The notes under the pieces are model-generated. The model worked only from the letters and a program-made list of their open reading frames with translations, did no database searches and was not told where the DNA came from. A program made the translations under genes and the position numbers. A stretch of 16,991 bases of DNA from VBAS01 sp965652775 (lineage in GTDB: Bacteria; Bacteroidota; Bacteroidia; Chitinophagales; Chitinophagaceae): assembly GCA_965652775.1 (NCBI GenBank), contig CBFGXP010000071.1, forward strand, positions 1 to 16,991, in the 5' to 3' direction. This document shows positions 8,572-16,499 of this stretch, piece by piece; the stretch's first letter is position 1, and every line of letters starts with the position of its first letter.

Positions 8572-9996
8572 ATGACGCATAGATTATCAATAATAGTGTT
8601 GCTATTGACCGCTTTGCTGTCATTCAGTATCTGCTGCAAACCAGGCAATGAAAAGGAACATGACAATGGAAATGATATTTCATGGTGGCTGACAAAAAGC
8701 GATCAATCTGTGTTGCTACAAAAACAATCACCAGGTCTATTTTTTACTGATTCTATGAACTCGAATCCAACTATCGTGATTGATTCTGTCAAATCAAGAC
8801 AAATTGTTGACGGATTTGGCTATACACTGACAGGTGGCAGCGCTTATCTCATCAATAAATTATCTGCCGAACAAAAAAGAACTTTACTCCAGGAGCTGTT
8901 TGGCAAAAACGAAAATTCGATAGGCATCAGCTACCTGCGCATCAGCATTGGTGCATCTGATCTAAGTGCCGATGTGTTTAGCTATAATGACCTGCCGGCC
9001 GGACAAACGGATACTTCACTAAAAAGTTTTAGTTTATCAAAAGATACCGTTGACCTGATCCCGTTATTAAAAGAAATTCTTGCGATCAATCCCCGAATCA
9101 AAATTATGGGCTCTCCGTGGAGCCCTCCGGTATGGATGAAGGATAATGGCAACTCAAAAGGAGGAAGTTTACAACCCAGGTATTACAATATATATGCACA
9201 GTATTTCGTGAAATATATACGTGCAATGAGAGCCAATGGAATTGCTATTGATGCGATTACTCCTCAGAATGAACCGCAGCACGGAGGTAATAACCCGAGC
9301 ATGGTAATGAGTGCTGACCAGCAAGCAAGCTTTATAAAAAATAATTTGGGTCCTGCATTCAAAGCAGCGGGTATTGCCGCAAAAATTATTATCTGGGATC
9401 ATAATTGTGATAATCCAAATTACCCGATCACGATCTTAAATGATCCGGCGGCTAAACAATATGTAGATGGTACAGCATTTCATTTATACAATGGTGATAT
9501 TAGTGCATTGGATACGGTACATAATTTGCACCCTGATAAAAATCTTTATTTCACTGAACAATGGACGGGTGCTAAAGGGACTTTCGATGGCGATCTGAGA
9601 TGGCATATGAGGAACGTGATCATTGGATCTATGCGGAACTGGAGCAAAATAGCATTGGAGTGGAACCTTGCAAATGATAGCGCTTATAACCCGCACACAC
9701 CAGGGGGATGTACAGAATGTAAAGGTGCTTTAACGCTGAATGGCAGCATTAAAAGAAATGTTAGTTATTATATTATTGCACATGTTTCAAAATTTGTTTC
9801 ACCCGGCTCTGTTGTTATGACAACCAATATTCCGGATCATGCATTACCGAATGTCGCTTTTAAAACTCCGGCAGGCAAAAAAGTTTTAGTGGTATTGAAT
9901 GATGACGCATCAAACAGAAATTTTAATATCAAATATCTAAATAGAACTGCAGTTGCAAGTTTACCCGCGGGCAGCGTAGCCAGTTTTGTTTGGTAA
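8572..9996 (+). CDS. GH30-family glycoside hydrolase (glucosylceramidase / beta-1,6-glucanase type), lipoprotein
   Basis: This is a retaining beta-glycosidase of clan GH-A. The 474 residues fit a GH30 TIM barrel plus its C-terminal beta-domain. The signal peptide ends in FSICC, so lipidation at Cys21 or Cys22 is likely and places the enzyme on a membrane surface. Family marks are VDGFGYTLTGGSAYLI near residues 79-94, the YLRISIGASDLS segment at 121-132, and GSPWSPPVWMK at 180-190. The acid/base is Glu234 in ITPQNEP, and the nucleophile is Glu329 in YFTEQWTG. The C-terminal part around residues 400-474 ends with GSVASFVW, typical of the beta-domain. Known activities of close GH30 subfamilies (1 and 3) are beta-glucosidase/glucosylceramidase and endo-beta-1,6-glucanase. 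With GH144-like neighbours, glucan cleavage is the better guess. The start lies six bases after the preceding stop. Confidence 0.93.
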   Translation: MTHRLSIIVLLLTALLSFSICCKPGNEKEHDNGNDISWWLTKSDQSVLLQKQSPGLFFTDSMNSNPTIVIDSVKSRQIVDGFGYTLTGGSAYLINKLSAEQKRTLLQELFGKNENSIGISYLRISIGASDLSADVFSYNDLPAGQTDTSLKSFSLSKDTVDLIPLLKEILAINPRIKIMGSPWSPPVWMKDNGNSKGGSLQPRYYNIYAQYFVKYIRAMRANGIAIDAITPQNEPQHGGNNPSMVMSADQQASFIKNNLGPAFKAAGIAAKIIIWDHNCDNPNYPITILNDPAAKQYVDGTAFHLYNGDISALDTVHNLHPDKNLYFTEQWTGAKGTFDGDLRWHMRNVIIGSMRNWSKIALEWNLANDSAYNPHTPGGCTECKGALTLNGSIKRNVSYYIIAHVSKFVSPGSVVMTTNIPDHALPNVAFKTPAGKKVLVVLNDDASNRNFNIKYLNRTAVASLPAGSVASFVW

Positions 9997-10010
9997 TCAA
10001 AGTCTATCAG

Positions 10011-11684
10011 GTGAAAAATATTATTTTATACTCATGTCTTTTTTTTCTGCCATTGCTATTTACTTTTTGTGGTAGTAAAGATTCACCACCTCCCCCTATT
10101 CCATCGCCTAAACCGGTGACCGTAAAAAATACCCTCCTGAACGCAACGTCTTTTGATTATACAATATATGGAACACCTTTACAACCTGCGATCAGAGTTG
10201 AATTTACTGAACCTGTAAAATCGTCCAGTGTTGCTGGCTCTGTTAAGTTGACCAACACTGGAGGTTCCGAAATTGCCATTACAACGACTCTTCAAAATCA
10301 CGACTCAGTATTGATCATTCAACCCTCAGCTCCTTTAAGCTATTTATCAAAATATAATTTCATAATTACAGCAGGCCTCAGATCATCTACCGATGGTTTA
10401 TTTTCTCCGGAGGTCAGTAAAAGCTTCATTACAAAAATTGATTCTTCAAGGAAGTTCCCGGTAATTTCTGAAAATGCTTTGCTTGACCTTGTCCAGCAAC
10501 AAACATTTAAATACTTCTGGGATTTTGGCCATCCTGTAAGTGGTCTTGCAAGAGAAAGAAGTAATGCCACACCAGAAACTGTTACTTCAGGCGGTTCAGG
10601 CTTTGGTGTAATGGCAATAATTACGGCGGTCAACCGCGGATTTATTACAAGAGCGCAGGGACTGGCGAGGATCCAAATCATTGTTTCCTTTCTAAAAAAT
10701 ACTGCCCCAAAATTCCACGGCGCATTTTCGCATTGGATGAATGGAACTACAGGCACCGTCGTTCCGTTTGGTCAAAATGATGATGGCGCTGATCTTGTCG
10801 AGACTTCTTACATGATCATGGGATTATTGACTGCAAGACAATTTTTCAATGGACCTGATATTACCGAAACAAATTTGCGTGCAGACATAAATGCTTTATG
10901 GCAGGGTGTGGAATGGGATTGGTTCCGGCAAAATGGAAAGAAGGTTTTGTATTGGAACTGGAGCCCTAACGCAGGTTTTGCTGTAAATGTACCGATACAG
11001 GGATGGAACGAATGTCTGATAACTTATGTACTTGCCGCATCATCGCCAACACATTCAATTCCCAAAGCAGTTTACGATAGTGGTTATGCAAGAAATGGCG
11101 CCATGATCAACAATAATAATTACTTTGGATACCAGCTTCCATTGGGTCCTGCATTTGGTGGTCCATTATTCTTTGAACATTATTCTTTTCTTGGCATTAA
11201 TCCCAATGGATTAGTGGATGCGTATGCTAATTACACAACACAAACAAAAAATCATACCGTTATTAATTATACATATTGCGTTACAAACCCAAAGAACTGG
11301 TTTGGTTACAGCGATAGCTGCTGGGGATTGACGGCAAGCGATATCCAAAATGGTTATACTGCCAGCTCACCAACCAATGATGTTAGTTATATAGCTCCGA
11401 CCGCTTCTATTTCATCACTGCCATACACTCCAACAGAAAGTATGAAAGCGTTGAAGTTCTTCTATTACGTGTTGGGCGATAAAATTTGGGGGCAGTATGG
11501 TTTTAAAGATGCATTTAGTTTACAAAATCTTTGGTTTGCGGATTCTTATTTAGCCATTGACCAGGGACCTATTATAGTGATGATAGAAAATTATCGCAGC
11601 GGGCTATTATGGAATTTATTCACCAGTTGTCCTGAAGTGAAATCAGGAATGTTATCACTTGGCTTTAGTGCACCATACTTATAA
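10011..11684 (+). CDS. Glucoamylase-type (PF10091, GH144-like) lipoprotein with N-terminal Ig-like domain
   Basis: This is a predicted glucan hydrolase. The open frame reaches back to a TTG at 9990 inside the GH30 gene, but I chose the GTG at 10011. It gives MKNIILYS and a clean lipoprotein signal ending in LFTFC (Cys20), 14 bases after the GH30 stop and without overlap. The product is 557 residues. A Pro-rich linker (SPPPPIPSPKP) is followed by a Big_5/SbsA-like beta-sandwich at about 34-147. The (alpha/alpha)6-type catalytic domain starts at about 149 with ALLDLVQQQTFKYFWDF. It carries HWMNGTTG, DDGADLVETS (Asp257, Asp258, Asp261, Glu264), GWNECL (Glu334) and LAIDQGPIIVMIENYRSGL near the end. 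GH144 members characterised from Chitinophaga are endo-beta-1,2-glucanases. I did not assign which acidic residues are catalytic. The lipid anchor and Ig-like spacer suggest the surface-exposed member of the tandem pair. Confidence 0.88.
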   Translation: MKNIILYSCLFFLPLLFTFCGSKDSPPPPIPSPKPVTVKNTLLNATSFDYTIYGTPLQPAIRVEFTEPVKSSSVAGSVKLTNTGGSEIAITTTLQNHDSVLIIQPSAPLSYLSKYNFIITAGLRSSTDGLFSPEVSKSFITKIDSSRKFPVISENALLDLVQQQTFKYFWDFGHPVSGLARERSNATPETVTSGGSGFGVMAIITAVNRGFITRAQGLARIQIIVSFLKNTAPKFHGAFSHWMNGTTGTVVPFGQNDDGADLVETSYMIMGLLTARQFFNGPDITETNLRADINALWQGVEWDWFRQNGKKVLYWNWSPNAGFAVNVPIQGWNECLITYVLAASSPTHSIPKAVYDSGYARNGAMINNNNYFGYQLPLGPAFGGPLFFEHYSFLGINPNGLVDAYANYTTQTKNHTVINYTYCVTNPKNWFGYSDSCWGLTASDIQNGYTASSPTNDVSYIAPTASISSLPYTPTESMKALKFFYYVLGDKIWGQYGFKDAFSLQNLWFADSYLAIDQGPIIVMIENYRSGLLWNLFTSCPEVKSGMLSLGFSAPYL

Positions 11685-11692
11685 ATTTTATT

Positions 11693-13036
11693 ATGAAACG
11701 AATTACCTTAACTGTATTTATAGCATTCCTGATTTCGTGTTCAGGAGTTATTGCTCAGGTTGCTGCAACCTTTAACCCTGCTGATCGGCCGAAAAACCTT
11801 TCCGACTCGGCGTTGCTGGATCTTGTACAAAAACAAACCTTTCGGTATTTCTGGGATTTTGCACATCCGGTTTCAGGTTTATCAAGAGAAAGAAGTAATC
11901 AAAGCTTTGGTTATGGGCATGAGACAACGACTATCGGTGGAACTGGATTTGGGGTAATGTCAGTAATCGTAGCTGCCGAAAGAAAATGGATCACAAGAGA
12001 TACGGCCGCAAAATTTTTGCTAAAGATGGTAAACTTTTTATTGAAGGCTGATTCTTACCATGGCGTATTTGCGCATTGGATGAATGGCACAACAGGAGAA
12101 ACAATTCCATTCAGCAGAAAAGATGATGGCGCTGATCTTGTTGAATCATCTTATTTATTCCAGGGTTTGATCTGTGCACGCCAGTATTTTAACGGAGACA
12201 ACAGGACCGAAAGAGAGTTACGCAATCGAATTGGATGGCTGTGGAATGATATTGAGTGGAACTGGTTTACAAAAGGCGGTGAAGAAGTTTTGTATTGGCA
12301 CTGGAGTCCAAATAATGGCTGGTCCATGAATTTCCCTGTACGTGGATTTAATGAATGCCTGATCATGTATGTGCTTGCAGCTTCCGGCAGCAATGAAAGA
12401 TATTCCGTAGGGGCAAATGTTTATCACCGCGGTTGGGCTGAAAGTAATTTTTTCAAAAATGGAAAAGAATTTTATGGCATCAAGCTCCCATTGGGTTTTG
12501 ATTATGGTGGCCCATTATTCTTTTCGCATTATTCTTTTGTTGGGTTAGACCCAAGAAATTTGAAAGATCGTTATGCAGACTATTGGGAACAGAATAAAAA
12601 TCATACACTGATAAACCGTGAGCATTGTGTCCGCAATCCAAACAAATTCAAAGGATATGGGCCCAATTGCTGGGGATTGACCGCCAGTGATGCGTATAAT
12701 GGTTATGATGCTCATTCACCAACAAATGACAAAGGAACAATTTCGCCGACAGCTGCATTATCAGCGTTCCCGTATACGCCTGAATATTCAATGCAGGCAC
12801 TCAAGCATTTTTATTACGACCTTGGTGATAAAATCTGGAGTGAATATGGCTTTATAGATGCATTTAATGAAACTCAAAACTGGTATGCGAATAGTCACCT
12901 GGCCATTGACCAGGGACCGATCATTGTAATGATCGAAAACTATCGAAGTGGTTTGCTTTGGAAATTATTTATGAGTAGCCCTGAAATAAAAAATGGTCTG
13001 AAAAAATTAGGGTTTACATCCCCTGCCATAAAATAA
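11693..13036 (+). CDS. Glucoamylase-type (PF10091, GH144-like) hydrolase, exported paralog
   Basis: This 447-residue protein aligns over its whole catalytic domain with the preceding gene. By eye a little over half of the positions are identical, and it shares the blocks ALLDLVQ, SGL-RERSN, HWMNGTTG, DDGADLVE (Asp144, Asp145, Asp148, Glu151), NECL (Glu221), CWGLTASD and AIDQGPIIVMIENYRSGLLW. It lacks the Ig-like domain. The N-terminus is a signal peptide with a likely SPI site at VIAQ near residue 22; an alternative lipobox-like LISC puts a Cys at residue 16, so lipidation cannot be ruled out. A gap of eight bases separates it from its paralog, and MocA follows after 11 bases. Tandem duplication with split location (surface cutting versus periplasmic finishing) is the inferred logic. 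Beta-1,2-glucan oligosaccharides are the favoured substrate, from family precedent only. Confidence 0.88.
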   Translation: MKRITLTVFIAFLISCSGVIAQVAATFNPADRPKNLSDSALLDLVQKQTFRYFWDFAHPVSGLSRERSNQSFGYGHETTTIGGTGFGVMSVIVAAERKWITRDTAAKFLLKMVNFLLKADSYHGVFAHWMNGTTGETIPFSRKDDGADLVESSYLFQGLICARQYFNGDNRTERELRNRIGWLWNDIEWNWFTKGGEEVLYWHWSPNNGWSMNFPVRGFNECLIMYVLAASGSNERYSVGANVYHRGWAESNFFKNGKEFYGIKLPLGFDYGGPLFFSHYSFVGLDPRNLKDRYADYWEQNKNHTLINREHCVRNPNKFKGYGPNCWGLTASDAYNGYDAHSPTNDKGTISPTAALSAFPYTPEYSMQALKHFYYDLGDKIWSEYGFIDAFNETQNWYANSHLAIDQGPIIVMIENYRSGLLWKLFMSSPEIKNGLKKLGFTSPAIK

Positions 13037-13047
13037 AGTGATAACAT

Positions 13048-14208
13048 ATGAACCGTCAGCAATTTTTACAATACACTGCCGGCGCCGGAGCAGCGGTTTT
13101 ACTCTTATCACTTGAAAGCTTTGCCATAGAACAAAGTGACAAGAAACTGCGTGTAGCGATCATTGGCTGTGGAAGTGTTAGCAATGCGTATATCCCGCAT
13201 CTGAAAAAATCTTCACTGATTGAAATTGTAAGTCTTTGTGATATCAAGTATGACCGGGCGATCGCCAAAAACAAAGAATACAATATAAATGGCGCAACTT
13301 ATCCGAATATAGATGCATTATTAAAAGGGGTTCCTTTTGATATGATGATAACGCTTACTGATATGCAGGTGCATGGTGAGTTAAATAAGAAAGCATTGCT
13401 TGCCGGCAAACATGTATGGAGCGAAAAGCCAATGGCAAATACTTACAATGAAGGGAAAGCTTTACTTGATTTGGCAAAAAGCAAAGCCCTTCGCATTTGG
13501 GGTGCGCCGGCAGTTGTCAATAGCCCGCAGTTCATGTTTATGAGTAAAGCCATTCAGGAAGGTAAATTGGGAAAAGTTGCCAGTGCTCATGCACAATATG
13601 GACATACCGGTCCTACATGGAGTGCATTCTTTTATGAGAAAGGTGGAGGCAGCATGCCCGATCTGGGTGTTTACAATATGTCCACATTAACGGGTTTGTT
13701 GGGACCCGCAAGGTCGGTGATGGCCATGTTGAGCATTGTTAAACCTGAAAGAACTGTGGATGACAAAGGGAAAATAAAAGTGGAAGCAGAAGACAATGCA
13801 CATGTTTTATTAGAACATGATAAAGGAGTTATCAGCCATGTTATGAGTGGCTTTAATTTTTTTGATCCCCATGGTCATGTAGGATCCGCACAATCACTAC
13901 ACTCCATACAGATCTATGGTGATTATGGTAATATGCGGTTGATCGGGTATGATTGGGAACCCAACGGAGTTGTGTTAGACACCTCATGGACTGAACCTCC
14001 CGTGCTACATCAAAAAGATTCGGAAGGTTATCAATGGCAGGAAGGCGCCACAAAGATTGGTGAAGCATTGGTAAAGCAAATCGAGCCACGTATCAATGCC
14101 GAACATGCGTTGCACGTACTGGAGATAATTGAAGCAGCAAGAAAATCTTCCGCTACAGGAATGAAGATAAAATTGAAAAGCAAATTCCCCTGGCCCATAA
14201 CAAAATAA
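13048..14208 (+). CDS. Exported Gfo/Idh/MocA-family NAD(P)-dependent oxidoreductase
   Basis: This 386-residue sugar-type oxidoreductase has a Rossmann domain starting at residue 34 (LRVAIIGCGSVSNAYIPHL, with Gly40 and Gly42 of the nucleotide loop). The family motif SEKPMANT includes Lys127 in EKP. The C-terminal GFO/IDH/MocA domain has GGGSMPDLGVYN at about 199-210. The first 26 residues form a Tat-like signal: NRQQFLQ, then a hydrophobic stretch and SFA. Many Bacteroidota members of this family have NRRxF; here the second arginine is Gln4, so Tat dependence is uncertain, though export seems likely. It sits between GH144-like genes and a DoxX gene, with a single base between its stop and the DoxX start. 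Possible roles are redox change of a glucan-derived sugar, such as formation of a 3-keto glycoside, or a GH109-like NAD-dependent hydrolysis. Neither can be settled from sequence. Confidence 0.92.
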   Translation: MNRQQFLQYTAGAGAAVLLLSLESFAIEQSDKKLRVAIIGCGSVSNAYIPHLKKSSLIEIVSLCDIKYDRAIAKNKEYNINGATYPNIDALLKGVPFDMMITLTDMQVHGELNKKALLAGKHVWSEKPMANTYNEGKALLDLAKSKALRIWGAPAVVNSPQFMFMSKAIQEGKLGKVASAHAQYGHTGPTWSAFFYEKGGGSMPDLGVYNMSTLTGLLGPARSVMAMLSIVKPERTVDDKGKIKVEAEDNAHVLLEHDKGVISHVMSGFNFFDPHGHVGSAQSLHSIQIYGDYGNMRLIGYDWEPNGVVLDTSWTEPPVLHQKDSEGYQWQEGATKIGEALVKQIEPRINAEHALHVLEIIEAARKSSATGMKIKLKSKFPWPITK

Positions 14209-14209
14209 T

Positions 14210-14623
14210 ATGAAAAGATTTTTTTCAGCTGCCCCTTTGTCGCAACCTGCAGGTCTCGCTCTCATAAGGTGGACAGTCGGTGCTTTTCTTATTTATCACG
14301 GCTGGGAAATTTTTAGTGAAGCAAAAATGAACGAATATTTAAAATGGGATTCATTCAAACACTCCACCGGCAAGCTAATGGTGTACAGTGGCAAGGCCGC
14401 TGAATTGATAGCAGGTATTCTATTCGTGCTCGGATTATTTACACGAATAGCAGCATTGCTTACTATCGGTGTAATGTGTTACATTACTTTTTTTCTTGGC
14501 CATGGGAAAATCTGGTATGAAGACCAGTATCCTTTTTTGTTCATTTTACTTGCATTGGTCTTCATCTTTACCGGCCCCGGAAACTTTAGTTTAGATAAAC
14601 TGATTTTTAATAATAAGAGATAG
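14210..14623 (+). CDS. DoxX-family inner-membrane protein
   Basis: This small integral membrane protein of 137 residues has about four predicted transmembrane segments: ALIRWTVGAFLIYHGWEIF at about 17-35, AAELIAGILFVLGLFTRI at about 63-80, LLTIGVMCYITFFLG at about 83-98, and FLFILLALVFIFTGPG at about 108-123. The LIRWTVGAFLIYHG start and the PGNFSLDKLI tail are characteristic of DoxX/DoxD-like proteins. Some relatives are subunits of quinone-linked oxidoreductases; most have no known reaction. It starts one base after the oxidoreductase stop codon, which implies translational coupling. That spacing is the basis for guessing that DoxX connects the exported dehydrogenase to the membrane. No cofactor-binding cysteines or clear redox motif are seen. 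Confidence 0.86.
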   Translation: MKRFFSAAPLSQPAGLALIRWTVGAFLIYHGWEIFSEAKMNEYLKWDSFKHSTGKLMVYSGKAAELIAGILFVLGLFTRIAALLTIGVMCYITFFLGHGKIWYEDQYPFLFILLALVFIFTGPGNFSLDKLIFNNKR

Positions 14624-14633
14624 AAAAAAAATT

Positions 14634-16499
14634 ATGTTACCAGCTTTAGCACTCCAATCAACGTCCCTTGCGACGCTCCGTTCAACTTCCGGTTCTTCCC
14701 TGAGCAAAGCATATAAACATTTTCTGTTGTTGACTTTTAACTTTTTACTTTTTACTACAACCACTTCTGCGCAACAAAAGACTTATTGCAACCCTATCAA
14801 TATAGATTATGGCTATACTCCTATCCCAAATTTTTCTGAGTGGGGAAGACATCGTGCAACAGCAGACCCGGTAATCGTTTTGTATAAAAACGATTACTAC
14901 TTATTCAGCACAAATCAATGGGGCTATTGGTGGAGCAGTGACATGCTGAACTGGAATTTTATTTCAAAAAAATTTTTGCGGCCATGGAATACCGGCACTT
15001 ATGATGAGCTCTGTGCCCCTGGTGTTGGTATTATCGGCGACACTATGATCGTATTTGGATCTACTTACACCAGCAAGTTCACACTGTGGATGAGCACTAA
15101 TCCAAAAGCTAATGAATGGAAACCGTTGGTTGATTCATTTGAGATCGGCGGATGGGATCCCTCCTTTTTTACTGATGATGATGGACGACTGTATATGTAC
15201 AATGGAAGCAGCAACAAATTCCCGATGTACGGGATCGAATTGAATCGCAAAACATTTCAACCTATTGGAACAAGAAAAGAGATGTATCTACTCGAACCCT
15301 GGCGTTTTGGATGGCAACGTTTTGGCGAACATATGGATAATACCTTTCTCGATCCTTTTATTGAAGGTTCACATATGACGAAATATAAAAACAAATACTA
15401 TTTACAATATGGTGCGCCGGGTACCGAATTCAGTGGCTATGCTGATGGCCTGCTGATCGGCAGCGGACCGCTTGGATATTTCGAAGCAGCATCTGATCCT
15501 TTAAGCATTAAACTGGGAGGCTTTGTCCGTGGGGCGGGGCATGGCGCTACTTTCCAGGACAGGTTTAATAATTACTGGCATATATCAACAACGGTCATCT
15601 CAGTGAAAAATACTTTTGAGCGAAGGCTTGGAATATGGCCCACAGGATTTGATAAGGATGATATGATGTTTTGCAATACAACATTTGGTGACTACCCTCA
15701 CTATTTACCTGCAGCTAATCCCACAGGATCTGCTTATGGCACTGATGGTAAATCAAAATACTTTACGGGCTGGATGTTGCTTAATTATAATAAACCGGTC
15801 CAGGTATCTTCCACCTTAGGTGGTTATCATGCCAATCATGCTGTAGATGAGTTGGCAAAGACTTATTGGAGTGCAGCAACCGGCAATAAAGGGGAATGGA
15901 TACAGACTGATCTTGGAAATGTGTCTACTGTAAATGGTGTCCAGATCAACTATGCCGACCAGGATGTAGCATTTCCAAAAACAATGGATTCAATTTTTTT
16001 GGGAAAGACTTTAGGTCTTTCGCATCAATACAAACTTTATTATTCAATGGATGGAACAAAGTGGAACATATTGGTGGATAAAAGTGCAAATAAGAAAGAT
16101 GTACCCCATGATTATATAGAATTGGAAAAACCTGTACAGGCAAGATTTATAAAGCTTGAAAACATTCAAATGCCAACGGGTAAATTTGCCATCAGTGGTT
16201 TCCGGGTATTTGGAAACGGCAATGGCGCAAAACCGGATGCTGTAAAAGGGTTCATTGTACTGCGCACGGAAAAAGACAAACGCAGCGCCTTTATTAAATG
16301 GAAACCTGTCGATAATGCTTTTGCCTACAATATATATTACGGCACTCACCCTGATAAACTTTACACAAGCATAATGATACATAGCAATAATGAATATTGG
16401 ATGAAAGCAATGGATTCACACAAAACGTATTACTATTGTATTGAAGCCATCAATGAAAATGGCGTATCAGAAAGAACTAAAATTGTCGAAGTAAAATGA
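14634..16499 (+). CDS. GH43-type glycoside hydrolase with F5/8 type C and FN3 domains
   Basis: This is a predicted secreted enzyme of 621 residues. The signal peptide is unusually long: a Ser/Thr/Leu stretch of about 24 residues, then KAYKHFLLLTFNFLLF and a likely cleavage after TTTTSA at residue 46. A five-bladed propeller of the GH43 type spans about 50-360. Its three expected acidic residues are visible: Asp78 in RATADPVIV (base), Asp175 in GGWDPSFF (pKa modulator) and Glu244 in IEGSHMTKYKNKYYLQY (acid). A galactose-binding-like F5/8 type C domain follows at about 385-527 (VDELAKTYWSAATGNKGEWI; ending ISGFRVFG), then an FN3 domain at about 535-621. Typical GH43 activities are arabinofuranosidase, xylosidase and galactosidase-type cleavage; specificity is not determinable here. 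The start ATG lies 10 bases after DoxX, and its stop overlaps the next gene. Confidence 0.85.
   Translation: MLPALALQSTSLATLRSTSGSSLSKAYKHFLLLTFNFLLFTTTTSAQQKTYCNPINIDYGYTPIPNFSEWGRHRATADPVIVLYKNDYYLFSTNQWGYWWSSDMLNWNFISKKFLRPWNTGTYDELCAPGVGIIGDTMIVFGSTYTSKFTLWMSTNPKANEWKPLVDSFEIGGWDPSFFTDDDGRLYMYNGSSNKFPMYGIELNRKTFQPIGTRKEMYLLEPWRFGWQRFGEHMDNTFLDPFIEGSHMTKYKNKYYLQYGAPGTEFSGYADGLLIGSGPLGYFEAASDPLSIKLGGFVRGAGHGATFQDRFNNYWHISTTVISVKNTFERRLGIWPTGFDKDDMMFCNTTFGDYPHYLPAANPTGSAYGTDGKSKYFTGWMLLNYNKPVQVSSTLGGYHANHAVDELAKTYWSAATGNKGEWIQTDLGNVSTVNGVQINYADQDVAFPKTMDSIFLGKTLGLSHQYKLYYSMDGTKWNILVDKSANKKDVPHDYIELEKPVQARFIKLENIQMPTGKFAISGFRVFGNGNGAKPDAVKGFIVLRTEKDKRSAFIKWKPVDNAFAYNIYYGTHPDKLYTSIMIHSNNEYWMKAMDSHKTYYYCIEAINENGVSERTKIVEVK
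14637..14710 (+). other. Atypical DNA segment encoding the N-terminal extension of the GH43 protein
   Basis: This 74-base stretch directly after the start codon is more GC- and C-rich than its surroundings and encodes LPALALQSTSLATLRSTSGS-type low-information residues. These are not needed for a normal signal peptide, whose n-region could begin at KAYKHF. It looks like a piece of intergenic or dispersed sequence that became part of the coding frame. This is inference from composition; I cannot search for other copies. Confidence 0.35.
14733..14753 (+). repeat. Heptamer tandem repeat inside the GH43 signal-peptide coding region
   Basis: Three adjacent 7-base units, ACTTTTA, ACTTTTT and ACTTTTT, are followed by a partial fourth (ACT). 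They encode the hydrophobic LTFNFLLFT core of the signal peptide. One unit is seven bases, so gain or loss of one copy would shift the reading frame between the start codon and the mature enzyme. Confidence 0.55.

Noticed and set aside
10340..10756. Antisense open frame of 138 residues opposite the first GH144-like gene
   Set aside because: It lies fully inside a gene with clear catalytic motifs, its translation shows no recognisable domain, and it has no room for its own regulatory sequence.
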